A stretch of DNA of 64,000 bases from Amorphophallus konjac (lineage: Eukaryota; Streptophyta; Magnoliopsida; Alismatales; Araceae): the NCBI GenBank assembly GCA_022559845.1, contig CM040128.1, positions 74,587,247 through 74,651,246 of the forward strand. The letters run 5' to 3'. The notes under the pieces are model-generated. The model made no database searches and had not been told where the DNA came from. It saw only the letters and a program-made list of their open reading frames with translations. A program made the translations under genes and the position numbers. Numbering within the stretch: position 1 is the stretch's first letter; each line of letters begins with the position of its first letter. Shown here in pieces: positions 24,289 through 35,705 of the stretch.

Positions 24289-26060
24289 TATTGAACCCCC
24301 TCTATGTGGGTTATTGTAATGGATTTTGATGATCACTAAATCATTCCATATCTATTTTTTCTAACTTGAATGCCATGATAAAGTCTGGAATTGTTTTTCA
24401 CTTGATGAGATAAGGAGCTTTGGAAGTTCAGGAATCACTTCTTATGGGGCAAGAAGGCGGTTCATGAATTGAATGATACAAGGACATGTGGTGAGATCCA
24501 TTCTAACTCTTTTAATGTCTATGTTCCATGTTGAAACTCATTCTTTGAGTTAAATGGATTACAGAGCAACAATCTTGTCTAAGGTAAATTTTATTGGGTC
24601 TTCATTATTCATGCCTTAGATTCATGCATTTCAGTGGTATGATTTCTATTCCATAAAATACTAGGTTGGCACCACATTTTTGTGGTTTTTATCTCCCTTC
24701 TGGATTGTTCTGGCACATGGGTCGACCCTAAGGGTCGACCCCTGTAGAGTATTCTATATAACAGAACACTCATTGGTTGCTACCAGCTCGAGGGTCGACC
24801 CCAAGGGTCGACCCCTTTATCATTTCAGGTGCGAGGGTCGACCCTTGGGGTCGACCCCTGCAAAAATTCCTCTTTTCAAGGGTCGACCCCTGCAAAAATT
24901 CCTCTTTTCAGAATCTGTGAGAACGAGGGTCGACCCCAGGGGTCGACCCATTGTTACTGGGGTGGCTAACCCTCTTTGAGGGTCGACCCCAAGGGTCGAC
25001 CCATTCCGGTTGGACCTCCAACCGTGTTTTTTGACCACCGTTTCTTTGTGCCTAAAGTCTTCCAATCCGAGTCTAACTTCCACAAATCACTCCACAAAAT
25101 GTGGATATGGTTCCCAAGCTATCTTTGACTATCAAATCACTCCACAAAATGTGGATCTGGTTCCCAAGCTGCCTTTGACTATCTTAATCAATTAAATAAA
25201 CCCTAGTGGCATTAGATAAAAAGGATGAGAGGTGAGATCTGGTAAGAAGTTTTTTTGAGGTTCTAATTTTTGGTGTGCAGGTTCGCAGCTGCAGCTCCCA
25301 AGCCCTCTTCCACCCTGCTCTGAAGCTGAAATCGAAAGGAAGAAGCTTGAATCAAGGCCCAAGATCATATACAACTGAAAGCTGCATCTGAAATCAAGAT
25401 CCAACCTCTGTTCGTGTTGCATTACTTCACACTTGCTTCAAGTTCGTTCTACATCCTGTAGAAGCATCAAAGGACCTTCGAAGAAGAGAAAGGGGGAGTT
25501 CTATCTCTAAAAATCTTTTCTGCTCTAAACCCCTCAAGTACTTGTTGTTTAATTATTGAACATCTGTTGTACTCTTAGAACTTCTTGAAACACATTCGTG
25601 TGTGTGTGCTCGTGATCTGTGACACGAGAGTGTGTGTGTGTGTGTGCAGTGGCCAATATAGGCTACTGTGTGTGTGTTGGCTATCTATTCAGCGTGTGTG
25701 TGGCTCACGTCATAGTGGAGCATTAATCCTCCGTGTGAGGGGTGGATGCATGGGACACACTCGTGTACCCGAACCACCGAAAAATCATGTGCTTCCATTG
25801 TGGTTTGGTTTATCGTTCTTTGCATCGAGTGGGCTACTCGCTTAGCTGAGTGATCTCTTGTAGTGCCTTACCTCACTCATGACTTCTTTCTGTTCTCACG
25901 AGAGAGAGATCTTGTTCCAGTGAGATTGAGTGCTTGTTTGCTTTAGAATTATTTCTTTTCATTTATTGTTATTTTCTTCTGTGCATCTTTGGGTAAATAA
26001 TTTTTATTGGCCAATCAATTCACCCCTCCCCTCTTGATTGCCGCCATTCGGGACTCAACA
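24289..26060 (+). repeat. Sire-2 5' LTR (1772 bp)
   Basis: It starts TATTGAACC (3' copy TGTTGAACT) and ends GACTCAACA. TATA box CTATATAA is at 24754-24761. A GTGTGTGTG tract lies at about 25598-25700. It is 75 bp shorter than the 3' LTR, mainly because of fewer units in the GTCGAC array. A tandem 58-bp block (TCACTCCACAAAATGTGGAT) occurs twice at 25087-25175. Confidence 0.95.
24719..25002 (+). promoter_or_regulatory. GGGTCGACCC palindrome array around the Sire-2 LTR TATA box
   Basis: Eleven copies of the 10-bp palindrome GGGTCGACCC (or one-base variants) start near 24719, 24732, 24792, 24805, 24834, 24847, 24880, 24927, 24940, 24980 and 24993. All but one form pairs with 13 bases from start to start. 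The TATA box lies just after the first pair. Paired palindromes suggest a binding site for dimeric proteins; no factor is known to me. Confidence 0.85.
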
Positions 26061-26062
26061 AT

Positions 26063-26074
26063 TGGTATCAGAGC
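26063..26074 (+). other. Primer-binding site of Sire-2 (TGGTATCAGAGC)
   Basis: Complementary to initiator tRNA-Met, two bases after the LTR. Confidence 0.9.
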
Positions 26075-26125
26075 TCTGGTCTCTGTTTGAGTCGACCTCA
26101 CGGTCGCAGGGCTCGATCCTAGTTA

Positions 26126-27952
26126 ATGGCAAACAGAGGGATGATGCCCGAAGGGCATTCGGTACATAGGCCTCCATTTTTTGATGGAACAAACTACACA
26201 TATTGGAAAAATAGGATGTATGTTTTCCTACGTGCACAAGAGTATGATGTGTGGAATGTTATCAATAAAGGTCCTTATAAGTTGCCTGACAATGAAGATG
26301 ATTGGGATGATGAACATATCAATAACTGTTCAGCTAACTTTAAGGCCATGAATATAATTAAGTGTGCTATTCATCCAAATGAATACTCACGTATCTCTAT
26401 GTGATCCTCTGCACAGGAAATGTGGGACAAACTACGCTTGATCTATGAAGGAACTTCTGAAGTCAAGGAGACAAAAGCAAATCTGTTGGTCCGAGATTAT
26501 GAATTGTTTATGATGAAGCCAGAAGAATCCATTTCTGAAATGTTCGCGAGGCTGATGGAAATTACAAATGGTTTGAAGGCTCTTGGCAAAGAGTATTCAA
26601 ATTGAGATCTTGTAAGGAAAGTACTGAGATCTCTTTCACCACAGTGGCACACAAAGGCCATAGTGATTGAAGATTTAAAAGATCTCAGCACTCTAACTTT
26701 GGACGAGTTAGTTGGCTCCCTGATGACATATGAAATTAATATCAAAAGGAGCAAGGAGGACAACAAAAAGAAGAAGACTGCCACAACATTGGCACTGAAA
26801 GTAAATCCACAAGAGTCGGATGAAAGCGAGGAAGGATCCATGGCAAATACTGAAGATGAGGAGCTTGTTGCGATGATCACCAGAAGAGCAAGAAAATTTG
26901 TCAAGAATACCATGAAGTTCGGTGGTCAGTTTAGAAAAGGACCAAGAAGGCAAGGTTCCAAGAAGGATGAAGTAATATGCTATGAATGCAAGAAACCCGG
27001 TCACATGCCGGGAGAATGCCCGGAGTTAGCGAAGAGATTCAAGAATGGAAAATTTAAGAAGCCCAAAGCCATGGTCGCCACATGGAGCGACGAGGATGAG
27101 GAAGGATCCGGAAATGAAGATGACCTGGATGAACTAGTGCAGAACTTGTGTTTCATGGCAGATGGGGATAACACTAATGAGGTAGACTCTGAATCTGAAT
27201 CTCTTACCTGTGAACAATGGCAGATTGCATATGAATCATTATATGGAAAATGCAAAAAATTGAAATCTGAAAATAAACTTCTGAAAAAGAAAATGGAGCA
27301 TGCTGAAAATCCTTGTGTGAATTACAATGTCCTGAATTCAGAAAATGAGAATCTCAAACATGAGAATGAAAGTCTCTCGTCTAAAATGGAATTATTTGAA
27401 GAAGAGAGTTCATGCATGTGAGAGGATCAATTCACTTTTGTTAAAATGCATGAAAACTTGAAGAGGGAATTAGAACAAGAAAAGTTGGAAAAGATTACTT
27501 GCATTCAAACCAAGGAAACACCTGAAAGGAAAATTGAGACCCTAATGATTGAGTTAAATGAGTTGAAAAATGTTATTGCCGTATTAGAAAAAGAGAAACA
27601 AGTGATGAACACGTGTGTGGGTCCACATGAAGGAAGCTCTCTACCCACTCCTAAGAAGAGAAATAATTTTCAGCCCAAAACATACATGACTCCATGGGTT
27701 TCAAGAAGCACATTTGCCTCATCATCTAACACACAGATGCATAACTCATTTATGAATGTGAACGGGAGAAGAAACCGTGACAACAGAATCACTACATGCT
27801 TTTATTGTGGAAGATTAGGCCATGATATGTATGAGTGCAGAACCATGAGATTTGATGATGAAAATTTTGCAAGAATGATGAATAGATCATACAGGCCTTT
27901 TCTATCTAACCACCGAGGACCCAAGCTTGCTTGGGTACCAAAAACCCCATAA
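26126..27952 (+). pseudogene. gag: Sire-2 gag
   Basis: The ATG at 26126 is the first after the primer-binding site and opens on RPPFFDGTNYTYWKNRM, the conserved copia gag start. The frame is unbroken in phase for 609 codons but has TGA stops at 26402, 26603 and 27419. Zinc knuckles CYECKKPGHMPGEC (26978-27019) and CFYCGRLGHDMYEC (27797-27838) bind nucleic acid. A long Lys/Glu-rich coiled coil lies between them (27200-27610). It ends WVPKTP-TAA at 27950-27952, and pol follows in the same frame. Whether that TAA is the natural gag end or another mutation is unclear. Confidence 0.88.
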
Positions 27953-27961
27953 GTATTCTCT

Positions 27962-30900
27962 TTGTATTTGCAGGTCTGCCTTGGAGCTCAAAAGAACAAA
28001 TGGTACATGGATAGTGGATGTTCAAGACATATGATGGGAAACAAGGAAATGTTTGCAGACCTGCAAGAAAAAGATGGTGGAGTGGTAGCTTTTGGAGGAA
28101 AAGACAAAGGAAAAATTATTGGAGAAGGTAAGATAGGTAAGAACCAAACTCAAGTCATTGAAAATGTTTTGCTTGTCAAAGGTCTGCATCACAATCTTCT
28201 AAGCATAAGTCAACTCTGTGACAAAGGGTGCAATGCGTCTTTTGATTCTACTCACTGCACTGTGGTAGATAGAAACCCAAACGAAATCAAGTTCATAGGG
28301 TTAAGACACAACAATGTTTATATGATTGATCTTTATGATGTTTCACATAAAAATATTTGCTTGGTTGCTAAAAATTCTGATGATGCATGGTTTTGGCATC
28401 GCCGTCTTGGGCATGCTAGTTTCAATGTGATGATGAAGTTGTTCAGGAAAAATATGGTTGTTGGCTTACCCAAGTTGAAGCTGGTCAATGAAGGAATCTG
28501 TGGGGCATGCAGCAAGGGCAAACAGACAAGAACATCCTTTAAATGTAAAAGTGATGTAACCACCTCTAAGCCCTTTGAATTGATCCATATAGATCTTTTT
28601 GGACCAAGCGGAACACATAGCTTGGGTGGTAAGCTATATGGATTTGTGATTGTGGATGATTTTTCAAGATATAGTTGGGTGTATTTTCTCTCTAACAAAA
28701 GTGATGCTTTGATGGAGTTTGAGGCCTTTTGCAGGATGGTTCAGAATGAAAAAGGTTGGTGCATCAAGACCGTGCGGAGTGATCATGGCAGAGAATTTGA
28801 TAACCGTGAGTTTAGCAATTTCTGCAGGGCTCAAGGTTACATACACAATTTTTTCGCACCAAGGACCCCCGAGCAAAATGGAGTTGTTGAGAGGAAGAAC
28901 ATGACGCTTGTTGAAATGGCTAGAACTATGCTTAGTGAAAACAACCTTCCGAGGTATTTCTGGGCTGAAGCTGTGAATACTGCGTGCTACATAATAAATC
29001 GAGCCATGGTAAGACCATTGTTAAAGAAAACACCTTATGAGCTATATCAAGGTAAGAAACCAAGGATCTCTTACTTCAAACCGTTTGGATCTATTTGTTA
29101 CATCCATAATAATGGTAAGGTTGATTTAGCAAAGTTTGACCCCAAGAGTGACAAGGGAATATTTCTCGGATACTCCCTCAACTCAAGAGCCTATCGAGTG
29201 TATAACTTGAGAACTCTTGTATTTGAGGAAAGTCCCCATGTTATTGTTGATGAATCATCATCGAAGGACACTAATGAAAAACATGTCTTGCAGGAAGAAG
29301 AATCAAAAGATGGTGCTACCGAAGAGTTGTCAAAGGAAGCAAACAAATCAGGAGGTGAAGAACAACAAAAGGATGATGAAAATCAGCAAACTCAAAGTGA
29401 ACTACTACTGCCTAGACAATGGACTTTTGCTAAAGATCACCCACCGGAAGTCGTCATTGGCAATGTAGAAGAAGGAATAAGAACGCATTCCTCATTCAGG
29501 GAAGTTGAAAATCTAGATTATATTGCATTACTTTCACAATCTGAACCTCACTCCCTAGAAGATGCTTTAAAGATTGATTCCTGGATCTTGGCTATGCAAG
29601 AAGAATTACACCAGTTCCAAAGGAACAAAGTGTGGTTCCTCGTGCCTCGTCCTAAAGACCACTCAGTGATCGGAACCAAGTGGATCTTTCGTAACAAAAC
29701 AAACGATCAAGGGGTGGTAACTAGAAACAAGGCAAGGCTTGTTGCCAAAGGTTATAGCCAGGAACTATGAGTTGATTTTGATGAGTCATTTGCTCCTGTA
29801 GCAAGACTCGAGGCAGTGAGAATTCTTTTGGCATTTGCATGTTGCAATAATATTAAACTGTTTCAGATGGATGTGAAAAGTGCATTCTTAAATGGTTTTA
29901 TTCAGGAGGACGTATACGTGGAGCAACCACCGGGGTTTTAGGACGCGAAGCATCCAGATCATGTGTATAGGTTAGACAAGGCACTCTACGGCCTTAAACA
30001 AGCACCCCGAGCATGGTATGAAAGGTTGAATGATTTCCTCATTCAAAATGGATTCAAAAGAGGTAATGTGGATCAAACCCTTTTCACAAGGTTGAACGGT
30101 AAGGAAATCATAGTTGTTCAAGTCTATGTTGATGACATCATTTTTGGCTCCACTAAGGATACTCTCAGCAAAGACTTTGCAAAATTGATGCAAAGCGAAT
30201 TTGAAATGAGCCTTATGGGAGAGCTGACATTCTTCCTGGGATTACATGTCACACAGACGGTCGATGGGATGTTCATACATCAGAAAAAATATGCAATGGA
30301 GCTGCTGAAAAAGTTTGACTTGGCATCTACCAAACCACAACCAACACCTATGTCCACCTCTATAAAAATTGAACAAGATGAAACAGGTAAATCAGTGGAC
30401 CAGAAACTTTTCAGAAGCCTGATAGGTTCTTTGCTGTATTTAACTGCTAGTCAGCCCGATATTCAATTTGATGTATATTTGTGTGCTCGCTTTCAGTCAA
30501 ATCCTAAAGAGTCACACTTGTCAACTGTGAAAAGAATCTTTCGATATATTGCTGGCTCAGTGAACTTGGGTTTATGGTTTCTGCGCAATTCGAGCCTTGA
30601 TCTAATTGCCTATTCCGATGCCGATTACGCGGGTTGCAAAGTGGATCGAAAAAGTACCAGCGGGTACTGCCAATTCCTTGGAGGATGCATGGTTTCATGG
30701 GCCTCCAAGAAACAAAACTCAGTGGCTTTATCAACCGCCGAAGCCGAGTATGTGGCTATAGGTAGTTGTGTTGCCCAGGTGCTTTGGATCCAACAACAAA
30801 TGATTGATTATGATGAATCCTTCAAAAACACCGTAATTCTTTGTGATAACACTTCAGCCATAAATCTATCCAAGAACCCTGTCCATCATTCTCGCACCAA

Positions 30901-31081
30901 GCATATTGAAATTAGACATCATTTCATTAGAGATCATGTTAGCAAGGGTGATGTAGAAATCAGCTTCATCGATACAGATCATCAAATTGCCGACATTTTA
31001 ACAAAACCCCTATGTGAAGAGAAGTTCAAATCTTTTAAAAGAGAATTAGGGGTATGTAGAATAGAAGAGTCTTCATCATGA
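27962..31081 (+). pseudogene. pol: Sire-2 pol: protease, integrase, reverse transcriptase, RNase H
   Basis: One frame with stops TGA 29768 and TAG 29939. The protease has WYMDSGCSRHM (Asp codon 28010). GAG-pre-integrase WHRRLGHAS lies near 28396. Integrase has DDE residues at 28592, 28781 and 28889 in HIDLFGP, SDHGREF and NGVVERKN. Reverse transcriptase has YVDD at 30125-30136. Copia RNase H has YSDADYAGC (Asp 30617), LSTAEAEY and CDNTSA near 30842. It ends TGA at 31079. The region just before the start looks like a splice acceptor (TTTGTATTTGCAG, 27961-27973). Confidence 0.93.
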
Positions 31082-31543
31082 TTTTGTGTGCTATTGAGTG
31101 TATAGTCACTGCATTGCATCCATTTGCATTAGTCATATGCTAGTTTATATTTTCCTTCTCATACATGCGCATCAAGTTGTGTGAAAAATCAAAAGAACAA
31201 AAACAAATTGCCTGATAAGTTATCCTTGTGGGTTCTTGCATGTCTACTATATATATAATATTCACACATTCTTGTTGTCAATTCTATGGCCTATTATGAC
31301 CTTGAATACACTCACATGCCATAAATGGAGCAAAACTGTCCGAATCCTGAAATCCGGAGAATTGGATAAAAGCACGTCAAATTTTGATCTTAAAATTGTT
31401 GTTGTATTTCCCCAATTGTCTAAAACCTTATATATACTCTCATTTTCATTGATTCCAACATGTATGTGCATTGGGGACTCGAGCCTAACATCTCTTTTGG
31501 CCATCCGGTCACCTTTTCTATAATTTTGCTGAATTTCTTGAAA

Positions 31544-31614
31544 GGGGTCGACCCTCGCAAAACCAAATTCTGTTTGGGGTTGAGTTTACAAGGGTCGACC
31601 CAATGGGTCGACCC
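31544..31614 (+). promoter_or_regulatory. Internal GGGTCGACCC boxes upstream of the env-like ORF
   Basis: Three copies start near 31544, 31592 and 31605. The last two are 13 bases apart, the same pairing as in the LTRs. They lie about 80-150 bp before a TATA box. Confidence 0.8.
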
Positions 31615-31690
31615 ATTACGGCGGCGCGTTTCCACCGCGTCTGAGCCGTTCGCGATTGGGGTCCTAACCCTAAGTTAGCCCCTCCCATGC

Positions 31691-31700
31691 CTATATAAAA
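31691..31700 (+). promoter_or_regulatory. Internal TATA box (CTATATAAAA) for the env-like ORF
   Basis: It is a near-consensus plant TATA box, 277 bases before the ATG at 31977, with a leader rich in C and T and no upstream pol coding. It suggests a separate mRNA for the env-like ORF. Confidence 0.6.
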
Positions 31701-31976
31701 GCTCATAACCCCCTCTAAGGCCAGACACCATCTCTTGCAAGCCTAAAAACTCATTTTTGGTTCCAATATACTCCAACCCTAGCCGCAGACCTCCCGGTGG
31801 CTAACCGCACGAGTTTCCTTCTTCCGGGTCCAAGGATCGTTCCTTGCCACTCCGATCTCTTGAGGTACGCTCTTGGTGTTTGTGGAGGATCACAGACTCT
31901 CTTCTATAACTTTCCTCTCAAGTTGAACCATCTCGATCTAAACCCCATCGTGTGGCCCTTTTCGATTTTTGCTTAG

Positions 31977-33143
31977 ATGGCCCCAAGGAGACGTCCGACT
32001 CGCAGAGGCAAAGAATCAAGCAAGGCTCAAGAGATTCACTCTAAACAAGCCGCACACGTTGCATCTCTTCGCGGCCAATCTTCATCCAGCAAGGTGCTGG
32101 ACAGAAAAGTTCTTCATCCCCGGGCAGTGGACTTCAGTAATTTGAGCAACTATATTCCCAATTTAGTTGATGTCATCTGTAGTCAGCCCAACTTGGACGT
32201 TTTCATGTCTGCCCACCGACGGATGTATCCCAACTTAGTGCATCAATTCTATAGCAACCTATCAATGGCCGGTGACAATCCGATTTCTAAAGTCAATGGG
32301 GTTCAGATTATTCTCTCCCCACAGCTGCTAGGCGAAGCATTTCAGCTACCTCCCGAGGGATATGCCTTTGGAGATATTCTTGTTCCTGAAGATAGAATTT
32401 ATCTTTACATGACTTCTGAAGATCGAGCAGGCCGATCTGTTGCTGGCTTGAATGCAAACCTTTTCCCTCATGTTCAACACATTCTTCATAGAATGATTAC
32501 TACCATCTTGCTTCCGAGAGGGGGAGGACATGACAAAGTTACAAGAATTCATATGTTTCTAATTTACTGTCTCTTGAATGGCATCCGTATCAACTTTCCA
32601 GCACTTATTTTGGAGCATATGTGCACAAGCATAAAGCACAGGAATAGAACTTTACCTTATGCTGCTGTATTAACTGCCATTTTTCAGTACATGGAGATAA
32701 ATCTTTCAATAGAATCTTCACAAACTATGCGGGAGGCCGACATTTATACCATTCACTCTATTTGTCACAATATGGGTTATGTTCTGCGTGACGGTGAATT
32801 AGTCCGGCAACTGAAAACAACAGTTCATGCTGCTAGTTGTGATGAGGATAATGAGGATGAAGACGTCGAGTCTGATGAGGAACCACTCCCTGCTCCTGCA
32901 GTAGATATACCCTCTGAGGCGGCCAGGCTAATCATAGATCGGTTGGATCGCATTCATGAGCGGTTAGACAAGTATGGGGAGACCTTGGAAGTCATTGAAA
33001 ACGAGCTGCATGATCTGAAGCTTTCTCACCAAGAATTCACTCAAACTTTCACTGATGCCTTGGCTCATCACACCCAAATGAGCCACGAAATTTTGGATTA
33101 TGTCCGGCGTGCTCCAGGTCCACAAAATCCGGACGATGGCTAG
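31977..33143 (+). CDS. Sire-2 env-like ORF (388 aa), uninterrupted
   Basis: The ORF sits between RNase H and the 3' LTR, where Sireviruses carry the so-called env-like gene. It has a basic N-terminus (PRRRPTRRGK). A globular part resembles the 'putative plant transposon protein' family: LVHQFYSNLS, a VNGVQIILSPQLLGEAFQLP block and a helical FLIYCLLNGIRINFPALILEHM. An acidic stretch (DEDNEDEDVESDEE) follows, then a C-terminal coiled coil of about 60 residues. I see no signal peptide and no convincing membrane segment, so a true envelope role is doubtful. The nuclear-type basic start and acidic region would fit a nuclear protein. Start: first ATG after the leader. Regulation: own TATA box and GTCGAC boxes. 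Confidence 0.8.
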   Translation: MAPRRRPTRRGKESSKAQEIHSKQAAHVASLRGQSSSSKVLDRKVLHPRAVDFSNLSNYIPNLVDVICSQPNLDVFMSAHRRMYPNLVHQFYSNLSMAGDNPISKVNGVQIILSPQLLGEAFQLPPEGYAFGDILVPEDRIYLYMTSEDRAGRSVAGLNANLFPHVQHILHRMITTILLPRGGGHDKVTRIHMFLIYCLLNGIRINFPALILEHMCTSIKHRNRTLPYAAVLTAIFQYMEINLSIESSQTMREADIYTIHSICHNMGYVLRDGELVRQLKTTVHAASCDEDNEDEDVESDEEPLPAPAVDIPSEAARLIIDRLDRIHERLDKYGETLEVIENELHDLKLSHQEFTQTFTDALAHHTQMSHEILDYVRRAPGPQNPDDG

Positions 33144-33651
33144 GCTGTTGCCCTACATTTTCATGGCACACTACCTATACCATTTCACCCCCTCTTTTTG
33201 ATGATGCCAAAGGGGGAGAAGTTTTGACTACTACTACTACTACTTGTGTGCCACTACTTATAATCTATGTGTGATGTATGCTTGCATGCATGTGTGTTGC
33301 ATTTTCATATTTGAAATTGCATTTCAATAGTGTTTTAGGTGTTGCATTATCCTTGTAATCATGGCATGGCATTTTCTTGCATTGTACTTCACTTCCCCTT
33401 GTTAATGAAATCGGATTGTGGACTGTGGTTGTTTTCCAAGTAAGTAAGACATTGCTGGTTGTTGGAATATGCCTTTTTATCAATCGCATAGCTCTAATGA
33501 GGTTTCTAAATTGGTTCCTGATTGTGAGTTGGTTAAGTCAAGTACTTTTTATATTGTTCCGGCTCGGCTCCTTGTTATCATACAATTGGTATGGACTTTG
33601 AATTTTGTGTTTACAATTTCTGAATTTTGTCATCATCAAAAAGGGGGAGAT
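33144..33651 (+). other. Sire-2 3' untranslated region and polypurine tract
   Basis: No ORF of note. It holds AAAGGGGGAG boxes near 33211 and at 33641; AAAAAGGGGGAGAT directly before the LTR (33638-33651) is the polypurine tract that primes plus-strand DNA. The second GGGGGAG box upstream is typical of Sireviruses. ACTACTACT repeats lie at 33228-33243. Confidence 0.75.
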
Positions 33652-35498
33652 TGTTGAACTCCCTCTATGTGGGTTATTGTAATGGATTTTGATGATGACT
33701 AAATCATTCCATATCTATTTGTTCTAACTTGAATGCCATGATAAATTCTGGAATTATTTTTCACTTGATGAGATAAGGAGCTTTGGAAGTTCAGGAATCA
33801 CTTCTTCTGGGGCAAGAAGGCGGTTCATGAATTGAATGATACAAGGACATGTGGTGAGATCCATTCTAACTCTTTTAATGTCTATGTTCCATGTTGAAAC
33901 CCATCCTTTGAGTTAAATGGATTACAGAGCAACAATCTTGTCTAAGGTAAATTTTATTGGGTCTTCATTATTCATGCCTTAGATTAATGCATTTCAGTGG
34001 TATGATTTCTATTCCATAAAATACTAGGTTGGCACCGCATTTTCGTGGTTTTTATCTCCCTTCTGGATTGTTCTGGCACATGGGTCGACCCCAAGGGTCG
34101 ACCCCTGTAGAGTATTCTATATAACAGAACACTCATTGGTTGCTACCAGCTCGAGGGTCGACCCCAAGGGTCGACCCCTTTATCATTTCAGGTGCGAGGG
34201 TCGACCTCAAGGGTCAACCCCTGTAAAAATTCCTCTTTTCAGAATCTGTGAGAACGAGGGTCGACCCATTGGGTCGACCCTTTGTTCCTAGGGTGGTTAA
34301 ACCTCTTCGAGGGTCGACCCCAAGGGTCAACCCCTGTAAAAATTCATCCCACCAGATTCTGGTAGAATGATGGTCGACCCCAGGGGTCGACCCATTGTTA
34401 CTTGGGTGGCTAACCCACTTCGAGGGTCGACCCCAAGGGTCGACCCATTCCGGTCGGACCTCCAGCCGTGTTTTTTGACCACCATTTATTTGTGCCTAAA
34501 GTCTTCCAATTCGAGTCCAACTTCCACAAATCACTCCACAAAATGTGGATCTGGTTCCCAAGCTGTCTTTGACTATCAAATCACTCCACAAAATGTGGAT
34601 CTGGTTCCCAAGCTGTCTTTGACTGTCTTAATCAATTAAATAAGCCCTAGTGGCATTAGATAAAAAGGATGAGAGGTGAGATCTGGTAAGAAGTTTTTTT
34701 GAGGTTCTAATTTTTGGTGTGCATGTTCACAGCTGCAGCTCCCAAGCCCTCTTCCACCTTGCTCTGAAGCTGAAATCAAAAGGAAGAAGCTTGAATCAAG
34801 GCCCAAGATCATATACAACTGAAAGCTGCATCTGAAATCAAGATCCAACCTCTATTCGTGTTACATTACTTCACACCTGCTTCCAGTTCGTTCTACATCC
34901 TGCAGAAGCATCAAAGGACCTTCGAAGAAGAGAAAGGGGGAGTTCTATCTCTAAAAATATTTTCTCCTCTAAACCCCTCAAGTACTTGTTGTTTAAGTAT
35001 TGAACATCTGTTGTACCCTTAGAACTTCTTGAAACACATTCGTGTGTGTGTGCTCGTGATCTGTGACACGAGTGTGTGTGTGTGTAGTGGCCAAGATAGG
35101 CTACTGTGTATGTGTTGGCTGTCTATTTAGCGTGTGTGTGGCTCACGTCATAGTGGAGCATTAATCCTCCGTGTGAGGGGTGGATGTAGGGGACACACTA
35201 GTGTACCCGAACCACCTAAAAATCTTGTGCTTCCATTGTGGTTTGGTTTATCGTTCTTTGCATCGAGTGGGATACTCGCTTAACTGAGTGATCTCTTGTA
35301 GTGCCTTACCTCACTCACGACTTCTTTCAGTTTTCACGAGAGAGAGATCTTGTTCCGGTGAGATTGAGTGCTTGTTTGCTTTAGAATTATTTCTTTTCTC
35401 TTATTGTTATTTTCTCTTGTGCATCTTTGGGTAAATAATTTTTATTGGCCAATCAATTCACCCCTCCCCTCTTGATTGCCGCCATTCGGGACTCAACA
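33652..35498 (+). repeat. Sire-2 3' LTR (1847 bp)
   Basis: It starts TGTTGAACTCCC and ends GACTCAACA. It carries about fourteen GGGTCGACCC boxes at 34083-34448, two of them decayed to GTCAAC. The extra units relative to the 5' LTR explain most of the length difference. Confidence 0.95.
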
Positions 35499-35503
35499 AT
35501 TAC
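35499..35503 (+). repeat. Target-site duplication ATTAC, right of Sire-2
   Basis: It matches 24284-24288. On the minus strand it reads GTAAT, the first five bases of an intron of the antisense gene. Confidence 0.93.
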
Positions 35504-35626
35504 CTTCCATTTCCTGTCTAGGTGTTGGAGAAGGCAGATCTCTCTCTACGGGAGTAGTAAGGATGTCCTCTGCCCCTTCCCTAGCCACGGCACCTACCGT
35601 CGCCTCCAGCCCCACGACTGCAGCGA

Positions 35627-35705
35627 CTGTGTCGGTAGCTATCAACACGGATTAGCCGAAGCAGCCAAAGTGAGCTGATGAAATCTCAAGAAATGAAGAG
35701 CTTAC
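35627..35705 (-). other. Intron of the Tat-2 antisense gene (79 bp)
   Basis: Donor AAG|GTAAGC and acceptor CGACACAG. One base on the left and two on the right complete a codon. Confidence 0.65.

Larger units (their letters stand above)
24289..35498 (+). mobile_element. Sire-2: complete-length Ty1/copia Sirevirus (11.2 kb)
   Basis: Two LTRs (24289-26060 and 33652-35498), primer-binding site, gag, pol in copia order (protease, integrase, reverse transcriptase, RNase H), an env-like ORF, polypurine tract, and exact 5-bp duplication ATTAC. Gag-pol has in-frame stops at 26402, 26603, 27419, 27950, 29768 and 29939 but no frameshift. It sits antisense inside an intron of the Tat-2 antisense gene. 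Confidence 0.96.

Noticed and set aside
24719..25002. CRISPR-like or satellite array of regularly spaced repeats
   Set aside because: Plant retrotransposon LTR context; the repeats are 10-bp palindromes with short variable spacers and no cas genes.
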